Positions 43,434-52,257 of a stretch of 64,000 bases of DNA are shown here, piece by piece (the stretch's first letter is position 1; each line of letters begins with the position of its first letter). A program made the position numbers and the translations under genes. This DNA comes from Allobacillus halotolerans. GTDB taxonomy: Bacteria; Bacillota; Bacilli; Bacillales; Alkalibacillaceae. The stretch lies in the NCBI RefSeq assembly GCF_028743495.1, contig NZ_CP117968.1. One strand, 5' to 3'. Under the pieces are notes generated by a model, which was not told the DNA's origin, searched no databases, and worked only from the letters and a program-made list of their open reading frames with translations.

Positions 43434-43464
43434 AAAAATAATACAGTAAATTACTGTATTATTT
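43434..43464 (-). terminator. Terminator of the IclR regulator gene
   Basis: AATACAGTAA and TTACTGTATT arms with almost no loop, beginning at the stop codon of the regulator and followed on the minus strand by a seven-T tract. Confidence 0.75.
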
Positions 43465-44218
43465 AGTACTTAATTTTTTCAGAAATAGCATTGGCTGCTT
43501 TTTTCAATTCATTTACATAGTCTGCAATATGATCTTCATCGAGTCTTGCAATTGGAATATTAAAAGTCAATCCGGCCAGCACTTCATTCACTCTATTTTT
43601 AATTGGTACACTAATAGCGCATGCACCTGAAACTCTTTCTTCTATACTAATTGTATAGCCTTGTTCTCTGATTTTTTTCAGTTCACTTAGTAGTTTTTCT
43701 TTATCGATAATAGTATTCTTATCAATTTGTATAAGATTTACAGTTTCTAAGTAGTTGTTAATTTCTTTTTGTGGTAGATAAGCTAACAACAGCTTTGCTG
43801 ATGCTCCCGCATACAAAGGTGATGTTTGACCCACAAAAGAGAGCGTTGTTAATTCATGTTTTCCCGGTATACACTCAATACAAGTCCTTTGACCGTCTAG
43901 AATGACATTGAGCGTAATCGACTCACCGTATTTTTCTACAAGTGCTTTCATATAAGGTCTAGCAAACGTTAGAAGATGAGAGTTTTTTTCTACCATTTGA
44001 CCTAAGAAGTAAACTTCCATTCCGAGTTTATAGGTCTTATTTTCTTCGTTTTTTTCTAACATATTATGTTCAACTAACGCATTTAAAACTCGTTGAAGAC
44101 TAGATTTTGAAACGTTTAACTTTTTGTGTAGTTCAGCTAGAGAGTACTCTGTCTTCTCGTTTGTAAATGATTTAAGAATCATCATTGCCCGATCGATTGT
44201 TTGCATACCACTTTTCAT
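43463..44218 (-). CDS. IclR family transcriptional regulator
   Basis: A 251-residue regulator. Winged helix at residues ~5-65 (MMILKSFTNEKTEYSLAEL, KLNVSKSSLQRVLNALVEH), then the IclR effector domain with GQTSPLYAGASAKLLLAYLP near 130 and EERVSGACAISVPIKNR near 200. It precedes the TRAP/CoA catabolic operon in the same orientation but has its own terminator. It most likely represses or activates that operon in response to the substrate or its CoA ester, through the TACCGTT palindromes. Confidence 0.92.
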   Translation of the reverse strand: MKSGMQTIDRAMMILKSFTNEKTEYSLAELHKKLNVSKSSLQRVLNALVEHNMLEKNEENKTYKLGMEVYFLGQMVEKNSHLLTFARPYMKALVEKYGESITLNVILDGQRTCIECIPGKHELTTLSFVGQTSPLYAGASAKLLLAYLPQKEINNYLETVNLIQIDKNTIIDKEKLLSELKKIREQGYTISIEERVSGACAISVPIKNRVNEVLAGLTFNIPIARLDEDHIADYVNELKKAANAISEKIKY

Positions 44219-44290
44219 TACTGCACCCCCGTCCCATTTAATATACCACTATATTATGTAAAAATATAACTTAACTTCTTAACAATTACA

Positions 44291-45496
44291 CTAGTTAACT
44301 ACTTCTCCTTCCACCTTCTCCCGTCTCACATCCTCCCCATCCATCAAATAAGCAACCATCACACCAAAGATTAACGCCCAAAACTGTGCGCCAATCCCGA
44401 AGATCGTGATATTTGCGAGAGGGATCAGGAAGGCCACCATGACAGCGTATTTAAATTTGCCACTTCCGATCGACATCGTAAATGTTTTGATTAGTATCGG
44501 TAATAACAGCAGGCCGACGAGGAATTTCAAAATACTCGTTGGATAAATCATCAAAATGCTGATTGCCGGGTAACTGACAAGGCCGAAGATAAGAGCAAAG
44601 ATGGATGCCCAAACGGCTGCATAATATCGTTTGTCTTTTTCCCCGACGGCCGGGTCTGAAACGACAGCAACCGGTGCACCTGCGCTGGTTACACTATGGC
44701 TTCCGAAAAATCCGCCGAAAAACGTTGCGATCCCTGAAACCAAAATCGATAAATCCATATTCGTTCGATATCCTTCTGCCTTTAATATTGAATTTCCGAT
44801 CGTTACCTCACCAAACAAACTAATGATCGCTAAGGGAATAGAAACGGTAAAAATGACCTCCAAGCTACCAGCAACAGGTCCAACCGTTGGGAAGAGATTG
44901 AATGATACAGAGCTGAATGAATTCGTGTGAAATGTTCCATCGACGAACAACGTCAAAGACAAAACAAAGAACACGACAATCGCTGCAGGAAATTTCGGAA
45001 ACAGTTTTGTCGCAAGGATAAATGTGGCTATGCCGATGATTCCCCACTCAATGTGACTAGCCGTAACTTCCACGACGTACAGAACATAGTGAATGATCGT
45101 TCCAGCGAACATAGCCATCACGATCTCAAGTTTGATGAACCGTTCGATCCGCCGGTACAGCTTGAGCACACTGATGAGAATCAGCACAACACCAGCCATA
45201 CTGAAAGCAAAAAACACTTCATCTATTGGGTATCGATGCACGGTAAAACCAACAAACACCGCCGTCGGTATCGAAGAAGACACGTTCAACGGTAGCTTTG
45301 TTGTTAACGACAGGATTAATCCCGCAATGCCCGCAAGCACGATCGCCCCGAAAATCCAATTTTTCATCAGTTCACTTGACCAGCCGAGTTGTTGGCTAAC
45401 CTCGAATATAACCATTGTTGGAACGATTGCTGTTAAAATTCCGGCCAAAACGCCGTACATCATATAATTATAGTTAAATAACTCTTTCCATCTCAT
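44291..45496 (-). CDS. BenE-like benzoate/H+ symporter family protein
   Basis: A 401-residue membrane transporter with about 12 helices. Its layout and the GIATFFGGFFGSHSVTSAGAP segment (residue ~265) resemble the G-rich helix of the BenE/nucleobase-ascorbate superfamily; the SSSIPTAVFVGF stretch near residue 72 matches the first conserved helix. The known role of BenE is uptake of benzoate with protons. The substrate here is uncertain. It is not part of the TRAP operon, since the IclR gene lies 72 bp beyond its stop on the same strand. It diverges from the glycerate kinase gene. Confidence 0.6.
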   Translation of the reverse strand: MRWKELFNYNYMMYGVLAGILTAIVPTMVIFEVSQQLGWSSELMKNWIFGAIVLAGIAGLILSLTTKLPLNVSSSIPTAVFVGFTVHRYPIDEVFFAFSMAGVVLILISVLKLYRRIERFIKLEIVMAMFAGTIIHYVLYVVEVTASHIEWGIIGIATFILATKLFPKFPAAIVVFFVLSLTLFVDGTFHTNSFSSVSFNLFPTVGPVAGSLEVIFTVSIPLAIISLFGEVTIGNSILKAEGYRTNMDLSILVSGIATFFGGFFGSHSVTSAGAPVAVVSDPAVGEKDKRYYAAVWASIFALIFGLVSYPAISILMIYPTSILKFLVGLLLLPILIKTFTMSIGSGKFKYAVMVAFLIPLANITIFGIGAQFWALIFGVMVAYLMDGEDVRREKVEGEVVN

Positions 45497-45622
45497 AACA
45501 CAGGTCCTTCTTTTTTTATGTAGTGTTTATTATTATAACATGATGTTTCTCGACAATTCTGAATAAATATTAAATATGATAGAATTAGGAAAAAGATGTT
45601 CGATAAAAAGGAGACTCCTTCT

Positions 45623-46762
45623 ATGAAAATCGTATTAGCTCCAGATTCATTTAAAGGAAGTTTGTCTTCAAGCGAAGTGACTCAAGTGATGGAACGGGCC
45701 ATTAAAGATGTCGACGCAACTCATACCGTCGTTTCCAAACCGATGGCTGATGGCGGCGAAGGTACGATTGAGGCCATGTTAATTTCGAGAAAAGGAAGGA
45801 AAGTGAACGTACGATGCACTGGGCCGTTAGGTGAGCCGGTTGAGAGTTCGTATGTCCTTTTTAATTCAAATGAAGCGGTCATTGAGCTGGCGGAAATTGC
45901 TGGACTCACACTCGTCCCAACATCGAAAAGAAATCCAGATCATACAACAACTTATGGATTGGGTGAGGTGATTTTAGATGCGATTGACCGAGGTGCGAAA
46001 TCGATCATGATTGGACTCGGCGGAAGTGCTACGAATGATGGTGGTTTAGGGATGCTGATGGCTCTTGGGATGAAAGCATGGGATAAAGATGGCCAGTCAC
46101 TCAACGGCTATGGTTCGGATTTGCATCGTGTTCATAGCATCCATTTTGAAGATATCGATGAACGTTTGAAGGATATTGAAATTAAAGTAGCATGCGATGT
46201 TACGAATCCACTTTGTGGCGAGCGAGGGGCGAGTGTCGTTTTCGGACCTCAAAAAGGAGCAACCGATCAACAAGTAGAAAAATACGATCAGTCACTCCAT
46301 CAATACGCCGAGCTCATCGAAAACAATCTCAGTCAATCCTATCAAAACATCTCTGGGTCCGGTGCAGCTGGTGGATTAGGTTTCGCCTTGCTAGCCATCG
46401 GCGGCCAACTCGATTCAGGAGCAAAACTGATTGCCGAGACAATTCATTTGGAAAAAGAAATTCAAGAAGCAGATTTAGTGATCACAGGTGAGGGACAGAG
46501 CGATGAACAAACACTATATGGAAAAGCACCCGGTTATGTCGCATCCTTAGCCAATAAACATCACGTACCTGTCGTTCTCCTTTCCGGCAGTCTGTCTGGT
46601 GATCAAAAATCATTAAATGACGCATTCACCAGCTGCTTTTCCATCGTGAATCGTCCGCTTTCATTAGAGGAAAGTATGAATGAAGTAAAGACACTACTAT
46701 ATGAACAAACAAAACAAATCATTAAGCTTGTGGGTGCGTTTTCCGCTAGATATTCAAAATAA
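45623..46762 (+). CDS. glxK: Glycerate kinase (GarK/GlxK type)
   Basis: A 379-residue glycerate kinase of the GarK class. It begins KIVLAPDSFKGSLSS, has KPMADGGEGTIEAML near residue 43, GLGGSATNDGGLGMLMALG near 130 and ISGSGAAGGLGFALLA near 245, and ends with VVLLSGSLSG near 320. It phosphorylates glycerate with ATP, feeding lower glycolysis. ATG 45623 has AAGGAG 9 nt upstream; the longer frame to 45596 has no ribosome site. Convergent with a small membrane protein gene, stops 1 bp apart. Confidence 0.92.
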   Translation: MKIVLAPDSFKGSLSSSEVTQVMERAIKDVDATHTVVSKPMADGGEGTIEAMLISRKGRKVNVRCTGPLGEPVESSYVLFNSNEAVIELAEIAGLTLVPTSKRNPDHTTTYGLGEVILDAIDRGAKSIMIGLGGSATNDGGLGMLMALGMKAWDKDGQSLNGYGSDLHRVHSIHFEDIDERLKDIEIKVACDVTNPLCGERGASVVFGPQKGATDQQVEKYDQSLHQYAELIENNLSQSYQNISGSGAAGGLGFALLAIGGQLDSGAKLIAETIHLEKEIQEADLVITGEGQSDEQTLYGKAPGYVASLANKHHVPVVLLSGSLSGDQKSLNDAFTSCFSIVNRPLSLEESMNEVKTLLYEQTKQIIKLVGAFSARYSK

Positions 46763-46763
46763 T

Positions 46764-47093
46764 TCAAACTACCTTTGTTGTTTCTGGTGAATCTTTAGGA
46801 CCTCTACTCAATGTCAAGATCCCGTCAATCAATAAACAGATAAACGCTGCCCAATGAAGTAGCATGCCGAGCAAAGGAATAATACCGATTGTACTAGCTA
46901 CAATCCCAACAACGGGGCCCCATATCTTTTGATTTGAATTCCTAGAAAGAACCAATGTAACAATGTGATAGACTAGCATAAACAATAATGGAATCCATAA
47001 AAGCGAAAGAATAAATGTTCCACCGATTCCTGGAATAACTAAAAAGAATTCCATTCCAGATCCTATAAGTTTCATCACACCGGAAATAACCAT
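46764..47093 (-). CDS. Small membrane protein
   Basis: A 109-residue protein with about three hydrophobic helices (residues ~15-45, 58-75, 78-95) and a polar C-terminus. No domain was recognised. ATG 47093 has GGAGG 7 nt upstream, so it is probably real. It stands alone between glycerate kinase and the B2 repeat array. Confidence 0.55.
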   Translation of the reverse strand: MVISGVMKLIGSGMEFFLVIPGIGGTFILSLLWIPLLFMLVYHIVTLVLSRNSNQKIWGPVVGIVASTIGIIPLLGMLLHWAAFICLLIDGILTLSRGPKDSPETTKVV

Positions 47094-47248
47094 TTAGCCG
47101 CCTCCACAAAATTTATAAATACTACAAATAAGATATCCATTTACAGGTAATTTTATTCGAGAAACTGGATTGAAATGCTCACCTGACAAGGTTTAATAAT
47201 AAAAGATAAAGATCTCCTTCGCATATCGAATAGCTTCTAAGTTAGATT

Positions 47249-47582
47249 GGTATATTAGCTCACTTCTTTAAACGATCTGCGTTCTCTTTTGAACGGTGAG
47301 CGCTTCTTTGAACATTCAGCTCTCCTCTTTGAACGATTAGCTCAACCTTTTGAACACTCAGCTCACTTCTTTGAACGATCTGCGCTCTCTTTTGAACAAT
47401 CAGCGCACCTCTTTGAACACTCGGCTCAACCTTTTGAACGGTCAGCGCATTTCCTTGAACGATTAACGCTCTCATTTGAACGATCAGCGCACCTCTTTGA
47501 ACACTCGGCTCACCCTTTTGAACGGTCAGCGCATCTCTTTGAACACTCAGTGCTCTCCTTCGAACGCTCACCCACGCTCCAC
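47249..47582 (+). repeat. Array B2: 21-bp family B array with 84-bp higher-order repeat
   Basis: About 15 units share the core GAACGNTCAGCGC. Unit starts at 47310, 47331, 47352, 47373, 47394, 47415, 47436, 47457, 47478, 47499, 47520, 47541 and 47562 are all exactly 21 bp apart; one step before 47310 is 19 bp. A four-unit block (from 47394) is repeated 84 bp later (from 47478) nearly unchanged. Open frames on both strands across it (FERSAHLFEHS-type heptads on the plus strand) arise from the period. It fills the divergent gap before the tct operon. Confidence 0.9.
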
Positions 47583-47643
47583 CACATATGTCTCTCCCCC
47601 TTCTCCCACACCACAAAATAACACAACATTCAGATTTTCATTT

Positions 47644-47657
47644 TGACAACGCTTTCA
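47644..47657. promoter_or_regulatory. CcpA cre site
   Basis: On the minus strand TGAAAGCGTTGTCA, a perfect match to the cre consensus TGNAANCGNTNNCA. It lies about 70 bp upstream of the tctC -35 box, a position seen for CcpA activation as well as repression at a distance. Confidence 0.7.
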
Positions 47658-47725
47658 TTATTTCATTTTACAAAATGTAAGTGGTTTTATAAGTTTTTCC
47701 ATTTAAAAGTAAGTAAAAAAACAGC

Positions 47726-47754
47726 TTGACTGACATTTCTATATCTTATATACT
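47726..47754 (+). promoter_or_regulatory. Sigma-A promoter of tctCBA
   Basis: TTGACT (47726-47731), a 17-bp spacer and TATACT (47749-47754). The leader to the GTG at 47820 is about 60 nt. Confidence 0.7.
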
Positions 47755-47819
47755 ATTTTAAAACGTTTAAATTATTAGAAAATCTTTATCACATAAAATC
47801 ATTAGAGGGAGAGATTAGA

Positions 47820-48791
47820 GTGAAAAGTCTAAAGCGTATGATCGGGGTAGCCGTTATTCCATTGGCAGTTGTATCACTTGCTGCATGTGGTGGCGAAGAG
47901 AAAGTTGAATCAGCAGAAGCGTTTCCGTCAAAGGAAATTGAATTGACGATTCCATGGTCACCGGGTGGCGGAAGTGATATCGAAGGCCGCTTCGTTGCAG
48001 AGCATGCATCTGAATATATTGGTGAAAATATCGTACCTGTTAACGTACCAGGTGTCGGTGGTACGGTCGGTTTGGAAGATTTAACGAAGAAAGATGCTGA
48101 TGGATACAATATCGGACAGATTCATGAAGGGTTACTTGTTGCCCACCATTCAGATGTAACAGAAATTAATTATGATAGTTTTGAACCTATTGCTTCTATG
48201 TCATCTTCAGATCAGATTCTTGCTGTTTCAACCGACATGGGCGTTGAAACGTTAGAGGAATTAGTTGAATACGGACAGGAAAATACCATCCAATTCGGTG
48301 GTACGGTTGCTGGAATCCCACGTGTATGGGTTGAGCAAATGGCGAAAGAACTCGATGTCCAGCATAACCTCGTCGGATATGAAGGGATTACGGAAGCCAT
48401 TCAAGCACTCGCTGGAGGACACATCGACGCAGCAATCGTCGACTATAAATCTGGTATTGATTTTGTAAAAGCAGACGAGATTAACTTCGTTGCGATTGGT
48501 ACAACAGAACGAATTGAAACAGCGCCAGATCTACCAACTTTCCAAGAAAAAGGCTATGACATCACGATGGGAATCAACCGTGGATATGTTGCACCAGAAG
48601 GAACACCTGAAGAAATCGTTGAGCAACTCGAAAAAGCTCTTGAAGAAACATCAAAAGATGAAGATTACGTCGAAGCCGTTCAAAATGCTGGCTCAAGTGT
48701 TAACTTCATGGGCACGGATGAATACAAAGAGTATTTAGACAAGCAAGACAAGATCATCAGTGACGTCATCGAAGAAGTAGCAGCAGAATAA
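47820..48791 (+). CDS. tctC: Tripartite tricarboxylate transporter binding lipoprotein
   Basis: A 323-residue TctC/BugT-type binding protein with an LAAC lipobox (Cys23). Mature sequence shows KEIELTIPWSPGGGSDIEGR near residue 40, the PGVGGTVGL beta-hairpin region, and GGHIDAAIVDY near 200, all family features. It captures a carboxylate outside the cell for TctAB. Start is GTG with GGGAGAG upstream. The hairpin after the gene may raise its level relative to the membrane subunits. A CcpA site upstream ties it to carbon status. Confidence 0.92.
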   Translation: MKSLKRMIGVAVIPLAVVSLAACGGEEKVESAEAFPSKEIELTIPWSPGGGSDIEGRFVAEHASEYIGENIVPVNVPGVGGTVGLEDLTKKDADGYNIGQIHEGLLVAHHSDVTEINYDSFEPIASMSSSDQILAVSTDMGVETLEELVEYGQENTIQFGGTVAGIPRVWVEQMAKELDVQHNLVGYEGITEAIQALAGGHIDAAIVDYKSGIDFVKADEINFVAIGTTERIETAPDLPTFQEKGYDITMGINRGYVAPEGTPEEIVEQLEKALEETSKDEDYVEAVQNAGSSVNFMGTDEYKEYLDKQDKIISDVIEEVAAE

Positions 48792-48794
48792 ATC

Positions 48795-48817
48795 ATAGAG
48801 GGAGCCTCTCCCTCTAT
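48795..48817 (+). terminator. Intra-operon hairpin between tctC and tctB
   Basis: A perfect 10-bp stem ATAGAGGGAG/CTCCCTCTAT with a 3-nt loop directly after the tctC stop; no long T tract. Probably a processing or stabilising hairpin, or a leaky terminator. Confidence 0.6.
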
Positions 48818-48837
48818 CTTTGTTAGGAGGAAGAATT

Positions 48838-49320
48838 TTGGGTGAATTAATCGTTGCCATTGCACTTATCGTCTTATCCGTATTGATTTACACACAAACC
48901 GACGACCTACCATCCATGAACGAATCGCAATTGGATGCAGGATCTTTCCCTCAGTTTGTGGCGATTATACTTGGTGGGCTGTCGCTCATTTTAGCGATCA
49001 AACAAACAATCGTCTTAGTAAAAGCACGTCAACAAAATAACGAAACATCAATCAAAGAACAATTGCTTTACATAGTGAAAGAACACAAACTCGTTTTCAT
49101 CACGTTGGCTCTTTTATTCTTATATATTCTAGCAATCCAAATACTCGGGTTTATTCTATCTTCTATTATATTTATGATTGTCACGGCTTTGGTCATTGGA
49201 CCGCGGACGAAAAAGAGTATCGTAACAGTTTCCAGTATTGCGGTAATTTTGACACTCAGCTTATATTTCTTTTTCCAAAACGTTCTTCAAGTCAGATTCC
49301 CAACAGGCGTTTTCTTCTAA
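48838..49320 (+). CDS. tctB: Tripartite tricarboxylate transporter small permease
   Basis: A 160-residue, four-helix membrane protein of the TctB family (ELIVAIALIVLSVLIYTQT, then LDAGSFPQFVAIILGGLS, a family hallmark with the P-x-F motif). TTG 48838 has AGGAGG 7 nt upstream; there is no better ATG. It partners TctA. 46 bp after the tctC stop. Confidence 0.88.
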   Translation: MGELIVAIALIVLSVLIYTQTDDLPSMNESQLDAGSFPQFVAIILGGLSLILAIKQTIVLVKARQQNNETSIKEQLLYIVKEHKLVFITLALLFLYILAIQILGFILSSIIFMIVTALVIGPRTKKSIVTVSSIAVILTLSLYFFFQNVLQVRFPTGVFF

Positions 49321-49335
49321 GAGGAGGCTCAAACA

Positions 49336-50850
49336 ATGTTCGATTTACTATTCTTAGGATTCGGTGAAATTTTCACAGTAAAAATATTGCTCGTTATCTT
49401 TATCGGGGTTGTCGTCGGAGTCGTCGCCGGCTTGATTCCAGGGTTTACCGTCGCCATGGCGATTGTGCTAACTTTGCCGCTTACATTCGGGATGGAACCA
49501 GTCACAGGAATTGCTGCAATGATCGGCGTATTCGTCGGCGGGATGTCCGGTGGATTGATCAGTGCGGCATTACTCGGCATACCAGGAACGCCCTCCTCGG
49601 TCGCGACCACCTTTGACGCTTACCCGATGGCTAAAAAAGGAGAACCCGGAAAAGCGTTATCGATCGGCATTTGGGCATCTTTTTTAAGTTCAATCGTTAG
49701 TTTGTTCATTTTAGTGACCATTGCACCACAGGTTTCCCAATTCGCCTTGAAATTCGGACCATGGGAAATGTTCGCGCTCATTTGTTTGGCATTGACGATT
49801 ATCGCAAGTGTCACAGGAGATTCCATTATCAAAGGATTGATTGCAGGACTGTTCGGCTTACTCATTTCAACGGTCGGTGCCGATCCGATTATGGGCTTCG
49901 CTCGATTCACATTCGACCTCGATGTCCTTCGTGCAGGCATTCCATTTTTGGTCGTATTGATCGGAATGTTCGCGATTTCCCGATTGATGCAATCATTGGA
50001 AAAAAGCCAATTGGAAAAAGACCGACTTGAACGCTTGAATGAAGATGCTGCAGAAATGAAATTCACACTAAAACCTTTTCAAACCTTGAAAAAAGTCATT
50101 TCAAAACCGATGACGTTGATCGGCTCTTCTGTGATTGGATCGATTATCGGCGCCATTCCGGGAGCTGGCGGAAGTATCGCCAACATCGTCGCCTATGACC
50201 AAGCGAAGAAATGGTCCAAAGAACCGAAAAAATTCGGAACAGGCTGTGAAGAAGGCGTCGTCGCATCGGAAGCCGGGAACAACTCAACCGTCGGTGGTGA
50301 CTTGATCCCTACCGTCGCATTAGGCATCCCAGGTTCAGCTGTAACAGCCGTATTGTTATCCGCATTGATGGTACACGGCATAACACCCGGTCCACTACTG
50401 ATTGTAGACGAGCCAAACATCGTCGGTGGCATATTCGTCGCGTTCTTCATCGCATCATTCGCGATGCTGATCACACAATTCGCCGGCATGCGATTCTTTG
50501 TAAAAATCACCCAAGTACCAACGCATATTTTAGTGCCGATTATCTTAGTACTATGCGTCGTCGGTACATTCGTCTTGAACAACCGGACAACAGACCTATA
50601 CATTTTACTTGCGATGGGCATCATCGGCTACTTATTTACGAAATATAAATACGCTCTTGCACCAGCGATCATCGGAGTCATCCTCGGACCGATTGCCGAG
50701 CTAAACCTCCGACGCGCATTCATGACAGACCCAGATTGGACACTTTTCCTATCCCGTCCAATCTCGCTTACATTTTTAGTGCTTACCGTTTTGTCGATAT
50801 TGTTTACGATCTGGCAGACGAGAAATGCGAGGAAGAAAGCTCAAGCATAG
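49336..50850 (+). CDS. tctA: Tripartite tricarboxylate transporter large permease
   Basis: A 504-residue polytopic permease of the TctA family. Typical motifs: GLIPGFTVAMAIVLTLPLTF near residue 35, GGMSGGLISAALLGIPGTPSS near 70, GAIPGAGGSIANIVAYDQAK near 275 and GEEGVVASEAGNNSTVGGDL-type text (here CEEGVVASEAGNNSTVGGDL) near 300, then LGIPGSAVTAVLLSALMVHG. It ends with a short basic tail. Start ATG has AGGAGG upstream. It transports the carboxylate handed over by TctC. A terminator follows at once. Confidence 0.93.
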   Translation: MFDLLFLGFGEIFTVKILLVIFIGVVVGVVAGLIPGFTVAMAIVLTLPLTFGMEPVTGIAAMIGVFVGGMSGGLISAALLGIPGTPSSVATTFDAYPMAKKGEPGKALSIGIWASFLSSIVSLFILVTIAPQVSQFALKFGPWEMFALICLALTIIASVTGDSIIKGLIAGLFGLLISTVGADPIMGFARFTFDLDVLRAGIPFLVVLIGMFAISRLMQSLEKSQLEKDRLERLNEDAAEMKFTLKPFQTLKKVISKPMTLIGSSVIGSIIGAIPGAGGSIANIVAYDQAKKWSKEPKKFGTGCEEGVVASEAGNNSTVGGDLIPTVALGIPGSAVTAVLLSALMVHGITPGPLLIVDEPNIVGGIFVAFFIASFAMLITQFAGMRFFVKITQVPTHILVPIILVLCVVGTFVLNNRTTDLYILLAMGIIGYLFTKYKYALAPAIIGVILGPIAELNLRRAFMTDPDWTLFLSRPISLTFLVLTVLSILFTIWQTRNARKKAQA

Positions 50851-50863
50851 ATATAGATATAGG

Positions 50864-50899
50864 AAAATCCCGATTGCATTTTGTGCAGTCGGGATTTTT
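50864..50899. terminator. Terminator between tctA and the dipeptidase gene
   Basis: AAAATCCCGA and TCGGGATTTT arms, with an inner GCA/TGC pairing, followed by T residues on the right and preceded by A residues on the left; usable in both directions. Confidence 0.8.
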
Positions 50900-50902
50900 A
50901 AT

Positions 50903-51913
50903 TTAAAACACCTTCCCATAAACCTTCAACCAATTCCCACCATAGATCTTCATAATCTCTTCTTTCTCAAAGTCTCTCTCCAACAATTTTTTCGTCAAAT
51001 CCTGTAAGTTTTGATGCTTAAGAATATCAAAGGCTTCATCATCACTTGGCGGGAAGTATTTACGAAGCATGTCGCAGCAATCCAGCCCGAGTCCGATGTA
51101 ATCCACACCAACTGTCTGCTTCATATGCTCGACATGGTCAGCAATCAAATCGATATCCCCTTCACCGGCTTTTCCAGATGCGATTCGACTTAGGATGTTG
51201 ATGCCTGCAACACCGCCCCGCTCCGCAATTTTTTTCAATTGTTCATCCGTTAAGTTTCGCGGTGTTTTGGCGACTTCACGCGAATTGGAATGTGAGGCAA
51301 TAATCGGCCCTTCGGCAAAGCGAAACACGTCTTTGAATCCGCGGTCATTGATATGCGTAATATCAAGCAGCATGCCTAACCGCTCGGCTTCTTTGACGAG
51401 CGCCTCGCCAAACTGCGTCAAACCACCACCTCGGTCTTCTTCTTCCATCGTAAAATGGCAACCGTCTGCTGCAAAGTTCCGGCGACTCCATGTAAGCCCG
51501 ACAAACCGAACACCTAATTCATAAAAGACCCGCAACAAAGATATATCTTGATAAAGCGGCTCCACGCCTTCAAACGAAAGCATGATCCCGACTTTTCCTG
51601 TGTGTTTCGCTTCTAAAATATCCTCGTAACTTTTACAAAACATCAGTTCATCCGGTGACTCATCAATCTCTGCATACAACGCACTCACTTGATTCAGCGC
51701 CTTATGAAGCACCATCTCAGGAATAAATTCATCATCCTCAAAAATAGACGAGACGATCAGGTTGAATCCACCTTTTTTGAAGTTTGGCAAGTGGTCGGTC
51801 TCGATAACTTTGGTCCGCCCGAGTGCCCGCTGTTTAGCTACATCAAAAAGTAGATCGTAATGCGCATCAATAATAAACGCTTCATCGTGAATTTCTTGAA
51901 TCAATTTGTCCAT
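50903..51913 (-). CDS. M19 family membrane-dipeptidase-like peptidase
   Basis: A 336-residue binuclear zinc peptidase of the renal dipeptidase family. HxD metal motif in IIDAHYDLLFD (H18, D20), bridging glutamate in MLSFEGVEP near residue 118, and histidines in LDITHIND near 185 and IASHSNSR near 208. The bacterial enzymes are cytoplasmic and hydrolyse L-D or D-containing dipeptides. The gene is alone, convergent with tctA. Confidence 0.88.
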   Translation of the reverse strand: MDKLIQEIHDEAFIIDAHYDLLFDVAKQRALGRTKVIETDHLPNFKKGGFNLIVSSIFEDDEFIPEMVLHKALNQVSALYAEIDESPDELMFCKSYEDILEAKHTGKVGIMLSFEGVEPLYQDISLLRVFYELGVRFVGLTWSRRNFAADGCHFTMEEEDRGGGLTQFGEALVKEAERLGMLLDITHINDRGFKDVFRFAEGPIIASHSNSREVAKTPRNLTDEQLKKIAERGGVAGINILSRIASGKAGEGDIDLIADHVEHMKQTVGVDYIGLGLDCCDMLRKYFPPSDDEAFDILKHQNLQDLTKKLLERDFEKEEIMKIYGGNWLKVYGKVF

Positions 51914-52037
51914 TTCATCACACCTTTATCAAATTCGTTAATTCAACAATAACATAATGAAGGAATTTGTGATTGCGACATCGAATTTACGGAGAAAGCA
52001 TACATATAAAGTATATGAACATACGGAGGGGTTAGAC

Positions 52038-52211
52038 ATGAGTGATGACAAAAAGAAAGTAACGTTGACCACTGATGAATACGAGCGAGCGGAATTTTTG
52101 AAGTTATTAATTGAAGAAACGAAATCGCCGGCAGAGCTCAAGCGACTTCGAATGGAACTGAAACAGATTTATCATCAAGGGCATATGCGGGCTGTTCGTG
52201 AGCAAATATAA
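52038..52211 (+). CDS. Small conserved-looking charged protein
   Basis: A 57-residue soluble protein starting at ATG 52038, which has GGAGGGG 6 nt upstream. An in-frame ATG at 51957 lacks a ribosome site. It is rich in charged residues (DDKKKVTLTTDEYERAEFL, SPAELKRLRMELKQIY) and predicted all-helical. No family was recognised. A clear terminator directly after the stop supports a real, monocistronic gene. Confidence 0.6.
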   Translation: MSDDKKKVTLTTDEYERAEFLKLLIEETKSPAELKRLRMELKQIYHQGHMRAVREQI

Positions 52212-52214
52212 ATT

Positions 52215-52249
52215 AAACCACTATCGCCGAAAAATCGATAGTGGTTTAT
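52215..52249. terminator. Terminator between the small protein and the DUF3298 lipoprotein gene
   Basis: AAACCACTATCG (52215-52226) and CGATAGTGGTTT (52236-52247), perfect 12-bp arms with a 9-nt A-rich loop. Confidence 0.85.
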
Positions 52250-52257
52250 TTGTTCAT

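Noticed and set aside
44605..45467. Several plus-strand frames opposite the BenE-like gene
   Set aside because: They are shadows of the transporter coding strand with mutually overlapping frames and no start signals.
47289..47621. 110-codon plus-strand frame with FERSAHLFEHS-type heptads
   Set aside because: It is the translation of array B2; a similar frame is open on the other strand and no ribosome site precedes it.
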